Origin: Haloactinomyces albus
GTDB taxonomy: Bacteria; Actinomycetota; Actinomycetes; Mycobacteriales; Pseudonocardiaceae
Direction of reading: 5' to 3'
NCBI RefSeq assembly: GCF_031458135.1
Contig: NZ_JAVDXW010000001.1
Span: 186,001-250,000 of the forward strand
DNA length: 64,000 nucleotides
Below, piece after piece: positions 17,347 through 26,301 of this stretch; position 1 is the first letter of the stretch; every line of letters starts with the position of its first letter. The position numbers were made by a program, and so were the translations under genes. The notes under the pieces were generated by a model, which saw nothing but the letters and a program-made list of their open reading frames with translations, had not been told where the DNA came from and made no database searches.

Positions 17347-18765
17347 TCAGGGCAGCAGCGACCCTGTGAGCAGGGGAAGAACGATCCCGCCTGCGAGACC
17401 GAGAGCCAGGGAGGCGGCTCCGGCGGTGTAGGCACCCACCGCCGACCAGCGTCCTGCAGGCACGAGGGTGTCGCTTGCCGTCTCGGGGACCGCGACGAGG
17501 GCGGGGGCGATCCAGCGCAGGTAGTAGAAGAGACTGGCCACGGTGTTGGCGACGGCGACGACGGCCAGCCAGGTGTAGCCGCCGTCGATGGCGGCGCTGA
17601 ACACCTCCAGTTTTCCGAGGAACACCCCGGTGGGGGGTGTGCCCACCAGTCCGAGCAGACACACGACCAGGACCGCGGCAAGTCCCGGATGCCTGCGGGC
17701 GAGGCCGCGGTAATCGACCAGCCGGGGTGCGTGCGGCAGCTCGGCAACGACGGCGAAGGCACCGAGGTTGGTCACCGCGTAGGCGGCGAGATAGAACAGC
17801 AGGGCCGGTAGCGCGATCTCGCTGCGAGTCGCGACGGCGACGGCCAGCAGGATGTAGCCGACCTGACCGATGGTCGAGTAGGCCAGCAGGCGACGAACGG
17901 TGTCCTGGAAGAACGCCGCGAGATTGCCCAGGGTCATCGACGCGACGGCCAGGACGGCCACGAGCAGCGACCAGTTCACGCCGACCGTGGGCAGCGCTTC
18001 GGCCACCAACCGGTAAACGGCGATCAGCCCCCCGATTTTGGGCACGGTGGTGACGAACGCGGCCACCGGCGTGCTCGCCCCTTCGGTCACATCGGGCACC
18101 CAGAAGTGAGCGGGCACCGCGCCGATTTTGAACAGCAGCCCGGCGAGTACGGCCACGATCCCGACGGCGACCGCTGCCCGTGGGGCGGCGGGCAGGTTCT
18201 GGGCCAGCGTCGCGTAGCCGGTGGATCGACCGGTTCCGTAGAGGATGGTGATGCCGGTGAGCATGGTGACGCCGAGCAGAGCCCCCATGAGGTAGTACTT
18301 CAGGGATGCCTCGGTTCCCGGTGCGTCCTTGACGAATCCGGCCAAGGCATACAGCGGTACCGACGCCAGCAGGTAGCCGGCGACCAGCAGCAGCAGGTCG
18401 GCCGCGCCGGTGAGCGTGATCGTGCCGAGTGCCGCGAGCTGCATCAGGACGTAGAACTCGGTTTCCCGCTGGTGGGACTCGACCGTCTCGATGGACAAGC
18501 AGATCGTCAGCAAGGTGGCGGCGAGCACGATGATCCGGCCGGCGTTGGTGGCGACGTCCACGGCATAGCTGCCACCGAAGACCATCCGCGGCCCGTTGCC
18601 CATCGCCACGGCGGTGGCGGCCAGGCCCGCCAGGCAGGCCAGCGCGGCCAGCAGCCGCACCAGCCACTGCCGGTGCCGGGGAAGCCAGGCTCCGAGCAGC
18701 AGTCCGAGTACGGCCCCGGCCACGAGTGTCAGTTCGGGGATCAGGGCAGCAGGATGCATGTTCAT
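17347..18765 (-). CDS. nuoN: NADH-quinone oxidoreductase subunit N-like antiporter protein
   Basis: A 472-residue polytopic membrane protein, last gene of the eight-gene complex-I-like operon. The proton-channel core is visible: LLFKIGAVPAHFWVPDVTEGASTPVAAFVTTVPKIGG, with conserved Lys in TM7 and acidic residues, and LLAYSTIGQVGYILL. It is one of three Mrp-like subunits (L, M, N). It starts 3 bp behind nuoM. Real complex I activity is doubtful because the operon lacks electron-input subunits. Confidence 0.88.
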   Translation of the reverse strand: MNMHPAALIPELTLVAGAVLGLLLGAWLPRHRQWLVRLLAALACLAGLAATAVAMGNGPRMVFGGSYAVDVATNAGRIIVLAATLLTICLSIETVESHQRETEFYVLMQLAALGTITLTGAADLLLLVAGYLLASVPLYALAGFVKDAPGTEASLKYYLMGALLGVTMLTGITILYGTGRSTGYATLAQNLPAAPRAAVAVGIVAVLAGLLFKIGAVPAHFWVPDVTEGASTPVAAFVTTVPKIGGLIAVYRLVAEALPTVGVNWSLLVAVLAVASMTLGNLAAFFQDTVRRLLAYSTIGQVGYILLAVAVATRSEIALPALLFYLAAYAVTNLGAFAVVAELPHAPRLVDYRGLARRHPGLAAVLVVCLLGLVGTPPTGVFLGKLEVFSAAIDGGYTWLAVVAVANTVASLFYYLRWIAPALVAVPETASDTLVPAGRWSAVGAYTAGAASLALGLAGGIVLPLLTGSLLP

Positions 18766-18767
18766 GA

Positions 18768-20273
18768 TCAGCGAGCAACCATCTCGATCAGTGTCGTCGA
18801 GGCCGGTTCGATCACGTTCAGCAGGAAACGCGGCAGCACGCCGATCACGACGGCGATCGCGAGCAGCGGCATGATCGAGGCGGCCTCACTCGGCCTCAGG
18901 TCGGTGAAGTCGCGGGCGGCGCCGGGTGCGTCGGGGATCCGCAGTGGACCGAGGAAAACCCGGTGCAGTGCCCGCAACAGCAGGCCTGCGGTGATCAGGA
19001 TGCCCAGCAGCGCCAGCGCGGTGGCCACGGTTGCCGAGGACAGGCTGCCGGTGAAGATCTGGAACTCGGCGATGAACCCGGAAAAACCGGGCAATCCGAG
19101 CGAGGCGAACACGGCCACCGCGGTCACTCCGGCGAAGACCGGTGCGGGCCCGGCCAGGCCGGAGTAGGTGCTCATGTCGTAGCTGCGCCTGCGGTCGTGC
19201 AGGACCCCGGCGAGCAGGAACAGCGCCCCGGTGAGCAGCCCGTGGCTGACCATTTGGGTGACCGCGCCGGTGATGGCCAGCGAACGGGCCTGCTCGTCGC
19301 TGCCTGCCACGATGCCCGCCGCTCCGACCGCCAGGATGATGTAGCCCATGTGGTTGACCGAGGTGTAGGCGATCATGCGCTTGAAGTCCTCCTGGGCCAG
19401 CGCCACCAGTGCGCCGTAGAGCACCGAGACCACCCCGATGATCACGACCACTCCGGCGTACTGGCGCCAAGTGGCAGGCAGCAGCGGCATCGCGATGCGC
19501 ACGAAGCCGTAGGTGCCCATCTTCAGCAGGACCCCGGCCAGGATCGCCGAGCCCGCAGCGGGGGCGTCGGTGTGCGCGGGCGGCAGCCAGGTGTGAAACG
19601 GCACGGTCGGAGTCTTGACCGCGAGTCCGATGCCGACGGCCAGCAGCACCAGGGCTCCGTAGGTGCCGCTGCCCGCCAGTGGATTGGCCCGGCTGAGCGC
19701 GACGATGTCGAAGGTGTGCGGCTCGGCGGCCAGGTACAGCCCGATGAAGCCCAGCAGCAGTGCCAGCGACCCGATGAAGGTGTACAGGAAGAACTTCAGC
19801 GCAGACTGCCTGGCCTGCCCATGGCCCCAGCGGGCGATGACGAAGTACATGCCCACGATGGACAGATCGAAGTAGACGAAGAACAGGATCAGATCCAGCG
19901 CGGTGAACAACCCCAGGCTCACCGTCTGCAGGAACAAAAACAGCAGCACGAAGCTCTTGACCCGGTGGGGCTGGCGCAGCGAGTGGATCGCACACGCCAG
20001 GAACAGTCCCGAGGTGACCGCCACCATCGGCAGTGACAGGCCGTCGAGGCCCACGTGATAACTCGCCCCCGCGCTCGGGATCCAGCGCAGTTGCTGCTCG
20101 TAGGCCATCCCGCCGCCTGCGTCGTAACCGAGCCAGGCGGCCACGACCAGGGCGAGATCGGCCGCGGCCACGGCCACCCAACTTCCCGTGAACATCCGCC
20201 CGCCCACGGAGGCGGGTACCACGGCGAGCACCACAGCCGCCGCCAGCGGCAGGAACACGATCAACGACAGCAC
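18768..20273 (-). CDS. nuoM: NADH-quinone oxidoreductase subunit M-like antiporter protein
   Basis: 501 residues and about 14 membrane helices. Signatures are DGLSLPMVAVTSGLFLACA, FFVYFDLSIVGMYFVIARWG, TPTVPFHTWLPPAHTDAPAAGSAILAGVLLKMGTYG and FKRMIAYTSVNHMGYIILA. It would translocate one proton per cycle in a complete complex. The gene is packed between nuoL and nuoN with 2-3 bp gaps. Confidence 0.92.
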   Translation of the reverse strand: MLSLIVFLPLAAAVVLAVVPASVGGRMFTGSWVAVAAADLALVVAAWLGYDAGGGMAYEQQLRWIPSAGASYHVGLDGLSLPMVAVTSGLFLACAIHSLRQPHRVKSFVLLFLFLQTVSLGLFTALDLILFFVYFDLSIVGMYFVIARWGHGQARQSALKFFLYTFIGSLALLLGFIGLYLAAEPHTFDIVALSRANPLAGSGTYGALVLLAVGIGLAVKTPTVPFHTWLPPAHTDAPAAGSAILAGVLLKMGTYGFVRIAMPLLPATWRQYAGVVVIIGVVSVLYGALVALAQEDFKRMIAYTSVNHMGYIILAVGAAGIVAGSDEQARSLAITGAVTQMVSHGLLTGALFLLAGVLHDRRRSYDMSTYSGLAGPAPVFAGVTAVAVFASLGLPGFSGFIAEFQIFTGSLSSATVATALALLGILITAGLLLRALHRVFLGPLRIPDAPGAARDFTDLRPSEAASIMPLLAIAVVIGVLPRFLLNVIEPASTTLIEMVAR

Positions 20274-20276
20274 GGG

Positions 20277-22148
20277 CTACCTCACGAAGACGAGGAACAG
20301 GGCAAGCACGGCGAGTCCCGCCGCGACCTGGGCGTAGTACTGGTGCACCTGGCCGGTCTGCGGGCGGCGCGCGAATGCCCCGAGCCGCCGGGCGCCCGTG
20401 GACACAGCACGCACCACCCCGTCGACGCCGAACTCGGCACCGCGGTCGACCAGGCGCGCCAGCCACCGTCCCGCATTCGGCACGGCCATGACGGTCCGAT
20501 CCAGCACCCGGTCGTCGAAGACAGCCAGCCCACGAGCCAGCACCATCGTCGGCCGCACCACGAGCAGTTCGGCAACTCGTTCGGTTCGCAGCCACTCCCG
20601 CAGCAATCGGCTCACCGGAGCCGGTATCGGCAGCGACCGGCTACCCCACCACCAGGCAACGGACGCGGCGGCGAGGGCCAGCAGCGCGGAAAGCACGAGT
20701 TCCCACGCCTCCGGTGCAGCTGCACCTTCCGCACCGACGAGCGACTGCACGGCGTGCGCCACCGGCGGAAGGCCCAGCAGCCCGAGCAGGGCCGCACATC
20801 CGGCCAGCACCACCAGCACGGGCCGTGCGAGTGTGGACACTGCGCGAGTACCGGCCTGCTCGGTGTCCCACCCTGCTGCCGCGTCCTCCGGCTCCGGCTG
20901 CCAGACGGACCAGGCCGCCTTGGCGCTGTAGATCGCGGCGACCACCGCAGCGGCGAGCCCCGTGGCGTAGAGGGCTGGACTGCGGTGCAAGGCGGCGGCA
21001 AGTACCTCGTCCTTGGTGACCCACAGCGACAGCGGTGGCAGGCCCGCAAGCGCTGCGGCGGCGACCGTGAACATCATGCCGACCAACCGGTACCGGCGCG
21101 CGGCGCCGCGCAACGCGGGCAGCGCCTTGGTACCCAACGCACTCAGCCAGGCCCCGGCAGCCAGGAACAGGGCCGACTTGGTGGCCGCGTGCGCCACGAG
21201 CTGCATGGTGCCGCCCGCCACGCCACCCACCCCGGCAGCCAGCACCATGAAACCGACCTGGGCGGAGGTGGATGCGGCCAGCAACTGCTTGAGGTCGGTT
21301 TGAGCAACGGCGACCAGGCCGAGCACCAGCGCCGTGGCCACCCCTGTCCAGGCCACCACGGGTCCGCCCCAGCCGGAGGCAGCCAGCAGCGGCCACAGCC
21401 GCAGCAGCAGGTAGGCCCCGGCGGCGACCATCGTCGCCGAGTGCAGCAAGGCCGACACGGGGCTGGGGCCTTCCATCGCGCGCGAGAGCCAGAAGTGAAA
21501 CGGCAACTGGGCCGACTTGCCCAGTGCTGCGACCACGATCCCGGCGGTGACCAGGTGCAGCCATGGACCGGCCGTGTCGGGCAGGTCGACCAGTGCGAGG
21601 GAACCGACCCCGCCTGCCAACGCCGCCCCGGCTGCGAGGTACAGCCCGAGATCGGCCGCGCGGGTGGTCACAAAGGCGACGTTGGCAGCCCGGACGCGAT
21701 GCGGCTCGTGCCACCAGAACCCGATCAGGGCCCAACTCATGGCGCCCATGACCTCCCAGCCCATGAGCAGTGTCGCCAGCCCCGTGGCGGTGACGGTGAC
21801 CAGCATTGCTCCGGAAAACAGCAGCATCAGCCCCGTGAACCGGGCCCGCGACCGGCCGGCGGTGGACTCGCCTGCGGCGAAGAGCAACACCGCCAGGGTG
21901 ACCGCAGCGACCGTGACCACGAGAATCGCCGAGAGCCCGTCGACGGCCAGGCCCGCGTCGATTCCGGCGAACAGCGGTACCGACACGGCAGGGCGCAGCA
22001 CCGCAGCCTGTACGGCCAGTATCAGGGTCGTCACCGTCGCGGCGATTCCCACCGCGGGAGCAGGCCGGTCACCGCGGCGACCGGTGCAGGCCAATACCGC
22101 CCCGGTGCCCAGCGGCACCGCGACCAGCAGCCACACCAGCACATCCAT
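20277..22148 (-). CDS. nuoL: NADH-quinone oxidoreductase subunit L-like antiporter protein
   Basis: 623 residues, the usual NuoL size. It includes GLSAILVVTVAAVTLAVLLF, WEVMGAMSWALIGFWWHE, GKSAQLPFHFWLSRAMEGPSPVSALLHSATMVAAGAYLL and DLKQLLAASTSAQVGFMVLAAG, plus a C-terminal extension consistent with the lateral helix. It lies 4 bp upstream of nuoM in the transcript and 4 bp behind nuoK. Confidence 0.92.
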   Translation of the reverse strand: MDVLVWLLVAVPLGTGAVLACTGRRGDRPAPAVGIAATVTTLILAVQAAVLRPAVSVPLFAGIDAGLAVDGLSAILVVTVAAVTLAVLLFAAGESTAGRSRARFTGLMLLFSGAMLVTVTATGLATLLMGWEVMGAMSWALIGFWWHEPHRVRAANVAFVTTRAADLGLYLAAGAALAGGVGSLALVDLPDTAGPWLHLVTAGIVVAALGKSAQLPFHFWLSRAMEGPSPVSALLHSATMVAAGAYLLLRLWPLLAASGWGGPVVAWTGVATALVLGLVAVAQTDLKQLLAASTSAQVGFMVLAAGVGGVAGGTMQLVAHAATKSALFLAAGAWLSALGTKALPALRGAARRYRLVGMMFTVAAAALAGLPPLSLWVTKDEVLAAALHRSPALYATGLAAAVVAAIYSAKAAWSVWQPEPEDAAAGWDTEQAGTRAVSTLARPVLVVLAGCAALLGLLGLPPVAHAVQSLVGAEGAAAPEAWELVLSALLALAAASVAWWWGSRSLPIPAPVSRLLREWLRTERVAELLVVRPTMVLARGLAVFDDRVLDRTVMAVPNAGRWLARLVDRGAEFGVDGVVRAVSTGARRLGAFARRPQTGQVHQYYAQVAAGLAVLALFLVFVR

Positions 22149-22152
22149 CGGC

Positions 22153-22458
22153 CTACTCCTTGAGGTCGGCGGCCATGTCGGTCATGTCCACGTCCCGGCT
22201 CCGGAAGAGTGCCGTGACCACGGCGAAGCCGACCGCCATCTCCACCGCCATCGCCGTGATCACCACGACGATGAGGACCTGTCCGTCCACAGCGGATGGA
22301 GCGACGTAGTACCAGAACGCGGCCGCAGCGACGATGATGCCGCCCAACATGAGCTCCAGCCCCATCATCAGCATCACGATGGACTGTTGCGACATCGCAC
22401 CGTAGAGCCCGATCGCCACCAGACCGGTGCCGAGCAGCAAAAACAACTCCAGACTCAC
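22153..22458 (-). CDS. nuoK: NADH-quinone oxidoreductase subunit K
   Basis: 101 residues with three membrane helices. The conserved Glu pair region is MLMMGLELMLGGIIVAAAAF and VVITAMAVEMAVGFAVVTALF. The start ATG overlaps the nuoJ stop (ATGA). The acidic residues used for proton transfer in complex I are retained. Confidence 0.92.
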   Translation of the reverse strand: MSLELFLLLGTGLVAIGLYGAMSQQSIVMLMMGLELMLGGIIVAAAAFWYYVAPSAVDGQVLIVVVITAMAVEMAVGFAVVTALFRSRDVDMTDMAADLKE

Positions 22459-23045
22459 CGTGGACCCCGCATTTCCGTCCGCTGTGGACCGACTCCGCCC
22501 GGGACCGGGTCCTCGGGGCGCCGCGCACGCAGATCATCACCGAAACGGTCGTAGCGACCCCGCTGGGTGGACAGCATCACCGTCGCGACGATCGTCGCGA
22601 ACAGCACGAGCCCGAGGGTCATCATCGTCAGCATCTGCGGCCCCATGAGCGCCGTGCCGAGTGCGACCGTGGGCTCGGCCGGAGGACCGCCTGCCCGCTC
22701 GGGCCAGTCGACGAGAAAGATCCCGGCACCGAGCACGACGAACGTACCCACGGAGATCGACATCGCCCCGGCCTTGTTGTGATACATCGCCATCGGCATC
22801 AACCCGGCCGGATTCATCATGTACATGATCATGAACACGGCCATGATGACCATCTCCATGACCATCATGAGCACGATGACCAATCCCAGGTACCCCAGAC
22901 CGAGCAGCAGCACCTCGGCGGCCACGCACAGGAACGAAGCCAGCAGCGCGAACGTCACCTGAGCCATCGAATCCAGCCGGAACACCAGGAAGCCGAAGAC
23001 CACGGCCGCCACCCCGAAGACCCAGAACAGCACGGTGGTCACCAA
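22455..23045 (-). CDS. nuoJ: NADH-quinone oxidoreductase subunit J
   Basis: 196 residues with five membrane helices. It shows ASFLCVAAEVLLLGLGYLGLVIVLMMVMEMVIMAVFMIMYM, where NuoJ usually has the pi-bulge helix, and then a variable C-terminal cytosolic part. The segment is unusually Met-rich (MVMEMVIMAVFMIMYMMNPAGLMPMAMY). It ends in the nuoK start. Confidence 0.85.
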   Translation of the reverse strand: MVTTVLFWVFGVAAVVFGFLVFRLDSMAQVTFALLASFLCVAAEVLLLGLGYLGLVIVLMMVMEMVIMAVFMIMYMMNPAGLMPMAMYHNKAGAMSISVGTFVVLGAGIFLVDWPERAGGPPAEPTVALGTALMGPQMLTMMTLGLVLFATIVATVMLSTQRGRYDRFGDDLRARRPEDPVPGGVGPQRTEMRGPR

Positions 23046-23058
23046 CCGTGATACCTCC

Positions 23059-23988
23059 TCACCAAGCCAGCACGGCCACCGAGACGACCAGGGCCTGCAG
23101 GACGGTCAACGGCACCAGCACCACCCAGGCGAACTCGGCGAACCGCTCCATCCGCACGGTGGGAAACCGGCGGGCCAGCCACACCAGGCCGGCCAGTACC
23201 GCCGCCGTCTTGACCAGCGTCCACAACCACGGCGGCAGCACAGGCCCATGACTTCCACCCAAAAACAGCGGTACCGCCATCGCGGCCGCGACCACGAGCA
23301 GCAACCAGCGTCCACCGAGGAACACCAAGCGGTCCACCCCGGACAGTTCACCAGCCGCACCACCGGCCAGGTCCCGGCCGACCGGCGCGTCGAACGGACC
23401 CCAGAACGCCATCGCCATGGCGCTGAGCAGATACACCACGAAGGCCACCGGCATCCAGACGACGAACCACACCCCGGACTGCGCCTCGACAATGCCGCCC
23501 ACCCGCAGCGTTCCCGCCGCCGTGGCCGCGGTGATCAGTGCGAACATGTGCGGCAGTTCGTAGGCCAGCCCCTGAGCGACGAATCGATAGCCGCCCACCA
23601 GCGACAGCGGCGCGTTCGGCCCCCACCCGGCCGTCCACACCGCCGCCCAGGCCAGGATTTCCATCGCGTTGAACCACACGACCCCGACATCGAGATCGGC
23701 CACAGCAGCCCCGCCCAGTGGCAGGACCAGAGCCGCCAGCAGCGCCGCGACCGGAACGGTCAGCACGCCGACCCGCCACAGCACGCCATCGGCGGTCACG
23801 GTCGTGCGACGCTGGGTCACGAGCAACCGTGCCACTTCGCGCAGTGGAGCCGTGGCCACCTGCGACGGTGCACCCACCGCACCTGCGGCGCGTGCCGCCA
23901 GCACCGCATCGAACGCGATCGTGCCCACGGTGATCACCGCCAGCACCACCGGCAGCACCAGCACCGACCAGAGTGGAGTCTCAGTCAC
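23059..23988 (-). CDS. nuoH: NADH-quinone oxidoreductase subunit H-like protein
   Basis: A 309-residue membrane protein of the NuoH family, seen from GWGPNAPLSLVGGYRFVAQGLAYELPHMFALITAA and FWGPFDAPVGRDLAGGAAGELSGVDRL. The cytosolic loop normally reads PFDLPEAE-E with several acidic residues near the quinone chamber; here it reads PFDAPVGRD, so two Glu appear lost. This fits an operon lacking quinone-reducing Fe-S subunits. It overlaps the upstream NuoB/D-like gene by 8 bp. Confidence 0.85.
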   Translation of the reverse strand: MTETPLWSVLVLPVVLAVITVGTIAFDAVLAARAAGAVGAPSQVATAPLREVARLLVTQRRTTVTADGVLWRVGVLTVPVAALLAALVLPLGGAAVADLDVGVVWFNAMEILAWAAVWTAGWGPNAPLSLVGGYRFVAQGLAYELPHMFALITAATAAGTLRVGGIVEAQSGVWFVVWMPVAFVVYLLSAMAMAFWGPFDAPVGRDLAGGAAGELSGVDRLVFLGGRWLLLVVAAAMAVPLFLGGSHGPVLPPWLWTLVKTAAVLAGLVWLARRFPTVRMERFAEFAWVVLVPLTVLQALVVSVAVLAW

Positions 23989-25219
23989 CGGACACCTCCG
24001 TGACCACCCGGTCCTCCAATGCTGTGACGTCCGGATCGAGACTGGCCACGATCAGCCGCGCCGCGGCAAGCTCGACGCCCTCCAGCAACTCGGGAAGCAC
24101 GGCCAGAACGGACGCCGAGCGCGGGTCCTCATCGAAAGATCCCTGCACCAGCGCTTCCTCGGCAGGCAGTGCAGCGGGGTCGTCGATCGCCGGGAGTGTC
24201 CGCTCGATTTCGGCCAGCCACGCCTGCCAGCGCGCGGTAACGTCCCCACCGGAGTGACTCGCTCGCAGCACAGGCCCTGTGACCCCGGCCTCTTCGGCCC
24301 TCCCGGCGGAGAGCGAACCGAGCCCGTCGGTGAGCCACCGCAGCGTCCGCGCTCGGCGCAGTCGCCGGGCCAGCAGCCGCAGCCGGGGCGTCACCTGGTC
24401 AGCGCGTGCTCCAGCGAGTACCTCGTCGCGCAGCCTTCCGGCGCCGACCGCAGGGTCGGACCAACCAGCCACCCGTAAGAGCTTGGCGAGGCCATCCAGG
24501 TATGCAGCGACGCAGCGCCGGATCCCCTCACCACGAGTTGCCTCCTGCCCGGCCGCAGCACGACGCCAGGGTTCGTTCCAGAAGTCCTCATCGACGCCGT
24601 TCCCTCGGAGAACGTCCACCTGGGCCTCCTGGACGACGTCGCCCTGCAGGGTCAGTTGCACCCGCAGCCCGGCAGGCCAGTCCGGCAACAGCGGCCCCAG
24701 GGGAACGTGCAGCCGATCAAGCTGGAGACCGTCGCGGTCCGGGCCACGACCGGCCATCGACAGCCCGCCGGGCATCTCCATGCCATGACCGTGGTCGTGC
24801 CCGCCCTCGTCACCGTGCCCGCCCTCGTCATCGGGCTCACCGCTGCGGTGATCGTCACCGGGCACGTTGCTGTCCTGCTCCTCGCTGCCGATGACCTCTC
24901 CCGTGTCTCCCCCCTCGGCCAGTCGGCGGCGGGCGTCGTCGAGAACCTCCGAAGCAGCCACCGCGCCGAGACCGTGCACGAACACCCGCGGTTTCGGCAC
25001 CTGCCGCCACAGGCGATCCACCATGGGCGTCAGCCGCGCACCGATGGGGCCGGTGAGGACCAGAATGTCGGCATCGGCCGGACTCACGGCATCCGGCCAG
25101 CCGCGGCGGCGCAGTTCGGCCTCCACTGCGAGGCGTTCCGCGGTGCCACCCGGCACGCAGGCCAGCAGCACGTGCGGACGTCCCGCACCGAAGCGCAACA
25201 GGGAACCGGTCAAGCCCAT
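23981..25219 (-). CDS. Degenerate NuoB/NuoD-like fusion with His/Asp-rich linker
   Basis: A 412-residue protein. Residues 14-90 resemble NuoB (HVLLACVPGG, ADADILVLTGPIGARLTPMVDRLW, VPKPRVFVHGLGAV), but the paired Cys and the GSC Cys that bind cluster N2 are absent: only Cys21 remains. Residues about 110-150 form a linker rich in Asp, Glu, Gly and His (HGDEGGHDHGHGMEM). The C-terminal half (LHVPLGPLLPDWPAGLRVQLTLQGDVVQEAQ onward) resembles the start of a NuoD/hydrogenase large chain, then becomes helical. It sits where nuoB-C-D lie in complex I operons. I start at ATG 25219, which gives a 10-bp overlap with nuoA. The domain reading is by eye. Confidence 0.6.
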   Translation of the reverse strand: MGLTGSLLRFGAGRPHVLLACVPGGTAERLAVEAELRRRGWPDAVSPADADILVLTGPIGARLTPMVDRLWRQVPKPRVFVHGLGAVAASEVLDDARRRLAEGGDTGEVIGSEEQDSNVPGDDHRSGEPDDEGGHGDEGGHDHGHGMEMPGGLSMAGRGPDRDGLQLDRLHVPLGPLLPDWPAGLRVQLTLQGDVVQEAQVDVLRGNGVDEDFWNEPWRRAAAGQEATRGEGIRRCVAAYLDGLAKLLRVAGWSDPAVGAGRLRDEVLAGARADQVTPRLRLLARRLRRARTLRWLTDGLGSLSAGRAEEAGVTGPVLRASHSGGDVTARWQAWLAEIERTLPAIDDPAALPAEEALVQGSFDEDPRSASVLAVLPELLEGVELAAARLIVASLDPDVTALEDRVVTEVSGD

Positions 25220-25605
25220 CGCAACGCCCCCTCGCGCCACGCATAGGCGACACCGGCAAGCAGGATCCCGAGGAACACGAACATCTCGATCACCGCGCTC
25301 GCGCCTTGCGAGGAGACGACCAACGTCCACGGGTACATGAACAGCATCTCCATCTCGAAGGCCAGGTAGACCATCGTCAGCGTGTACCAGCGCACGTGGA
25401 ATCGGGAGAACGCATGCTCGACCGGTTCGTCACCCGACAGGAACGGATCGAGTTCCGAGGTCGTCGGAGCCGCCGCCACCAGCCACGCGAGCCCGTACGC
25501 TCCGATGGCGAGCACCACGCAGACACCGAACAGCGCCAGCGCCGCGGCGAAACCGCTCAACAGGAGTACACCTCCGCACGAATCGCTCCCCGTCGCGCGG
25601 GACAA
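25210..25605 (-). CDS. nuoA: NADH-quinone oxidoreductase subunit A-like protein
   Basis: 131 residues with three membrane helices. The NuoA signature region ELDPFLSGDEPVEHAFSRFHVRWYTLTMVYLAFEMEMLFMYPWTLVV is clear, although the usual ECG of ExxEC is not seen: YECG is replaced by SGDEP. It is the first gene of the complex-I-like operon. The upstream 190 bp hold its promoter and that of the divergent copper protein. Confidence 0.85.
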   Translation of the reverse strand: MSRATGSDSCGGVLLLSGFAAALALFGVCVVLAIGAYGLAWLVAAAPTTSELDPFLSGDEPVEHAFSRFHVRWYTLTMVYLAFEMEMLFMYPWTLVVSSQGASAVIEMFVFLGILLAGVAYAWREGALRWA

Positions 25606-25797
25606 CGGTGTATCCGGCGGATGCGCACAGTCGGCTCCTTCCGTGGCGGCACGGTGTCCTCATCCTGAACCACTAACCGCAGCGGCGCTCGTTCAAACTC
25701 CCGCACCACCGATGGCCACGGTGCGCCTCGCCACACCGAATATCCGGGGCCGCACGTGGGTATTCGAAACGGAGGTCACCGTCCAAAGGAGGAACGC

Positions 25798-26199
25798 ATG
25801 CCCGCCCGAGAAATGATCGATACTCATCCGACTGGTCCCGACCTCGATCGAGACCTGCTTGCCGACGTGGTGCAGTCAGCGGTCCAATGTGCTCAAACCT
25901 GCACCGCCTGCGCCGACGCGTGTCTGAGCGAGCAGCAAGTGGACCGGTTGCGTAAGTGCATTCGCAGCAACCTGGACTGCGCCGATATCTGCGACACCAC
26001 CGCTCGCGTGCTGTCCCGGCACACCAGCTATGACGCCAATATCACCCGCGCACAGCTGCAGTCCTGCATCCAGGCCTGCACCAGTTGCGGCAACGAGTGC
26101 GATCAGCACGCGAGCATGCACGAGCACTGCCGCGTCTGCGCCGAGGAATGTCGACGCTGCGCCGAGTCCTGCCAGTCACTCCTCAGCACAATCAGCTGA
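25798..26199 (+). CDS. Four-helix-bundle copper-storage-type protein (Csp/DUF326)
   Basis: 133 residues with 16 cysteines spaced as CxxC/CxxxC along helices: CAQTCTACADAC, CIRSNLDCADIC, CIQACTSCGNEC, CRVCAEECRRCAESC. This is the pattern of cytosolic copper-storage proteins, which bind many Cu(I) ions inside a helical bundle. There is no signal peptide, so a cytosolic (Csp3-like) role is likely. The ATG follows AAAGGAGGAACGC, a near-ideal ribosome site. It is divergent from nuoA. Confidence 0.85.
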   Translation: MPAREMIDTHPTGPDLDRDLLADVVQSAVQCAQTCTACADACLSEQQVDRLRKCIRSNLDCADICDTTARVLSRHTSYDANITRAQLQSCIQACTSCGNECDQHASMHEHCRVCAEECRRCAESCQSLLSTIS

Positions 26200-26301
26200 C
26201 AGGGCGCTTCCTGGCACACTGCGCTCGCGACGAGATCGCGGAGCACCGGACCACCCCCGAACGACAGTCGGGCTCGGCCGGATGGATGCGGAGCAAACAA
26301 C

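Noticed and set aside
20055-22163. 702-codon open frame antisense to nuoL
   Set aside because: His-, Gln- and Gly-rich low-complexity sequence, a shadow of the membrane-protein codons on the other strand.
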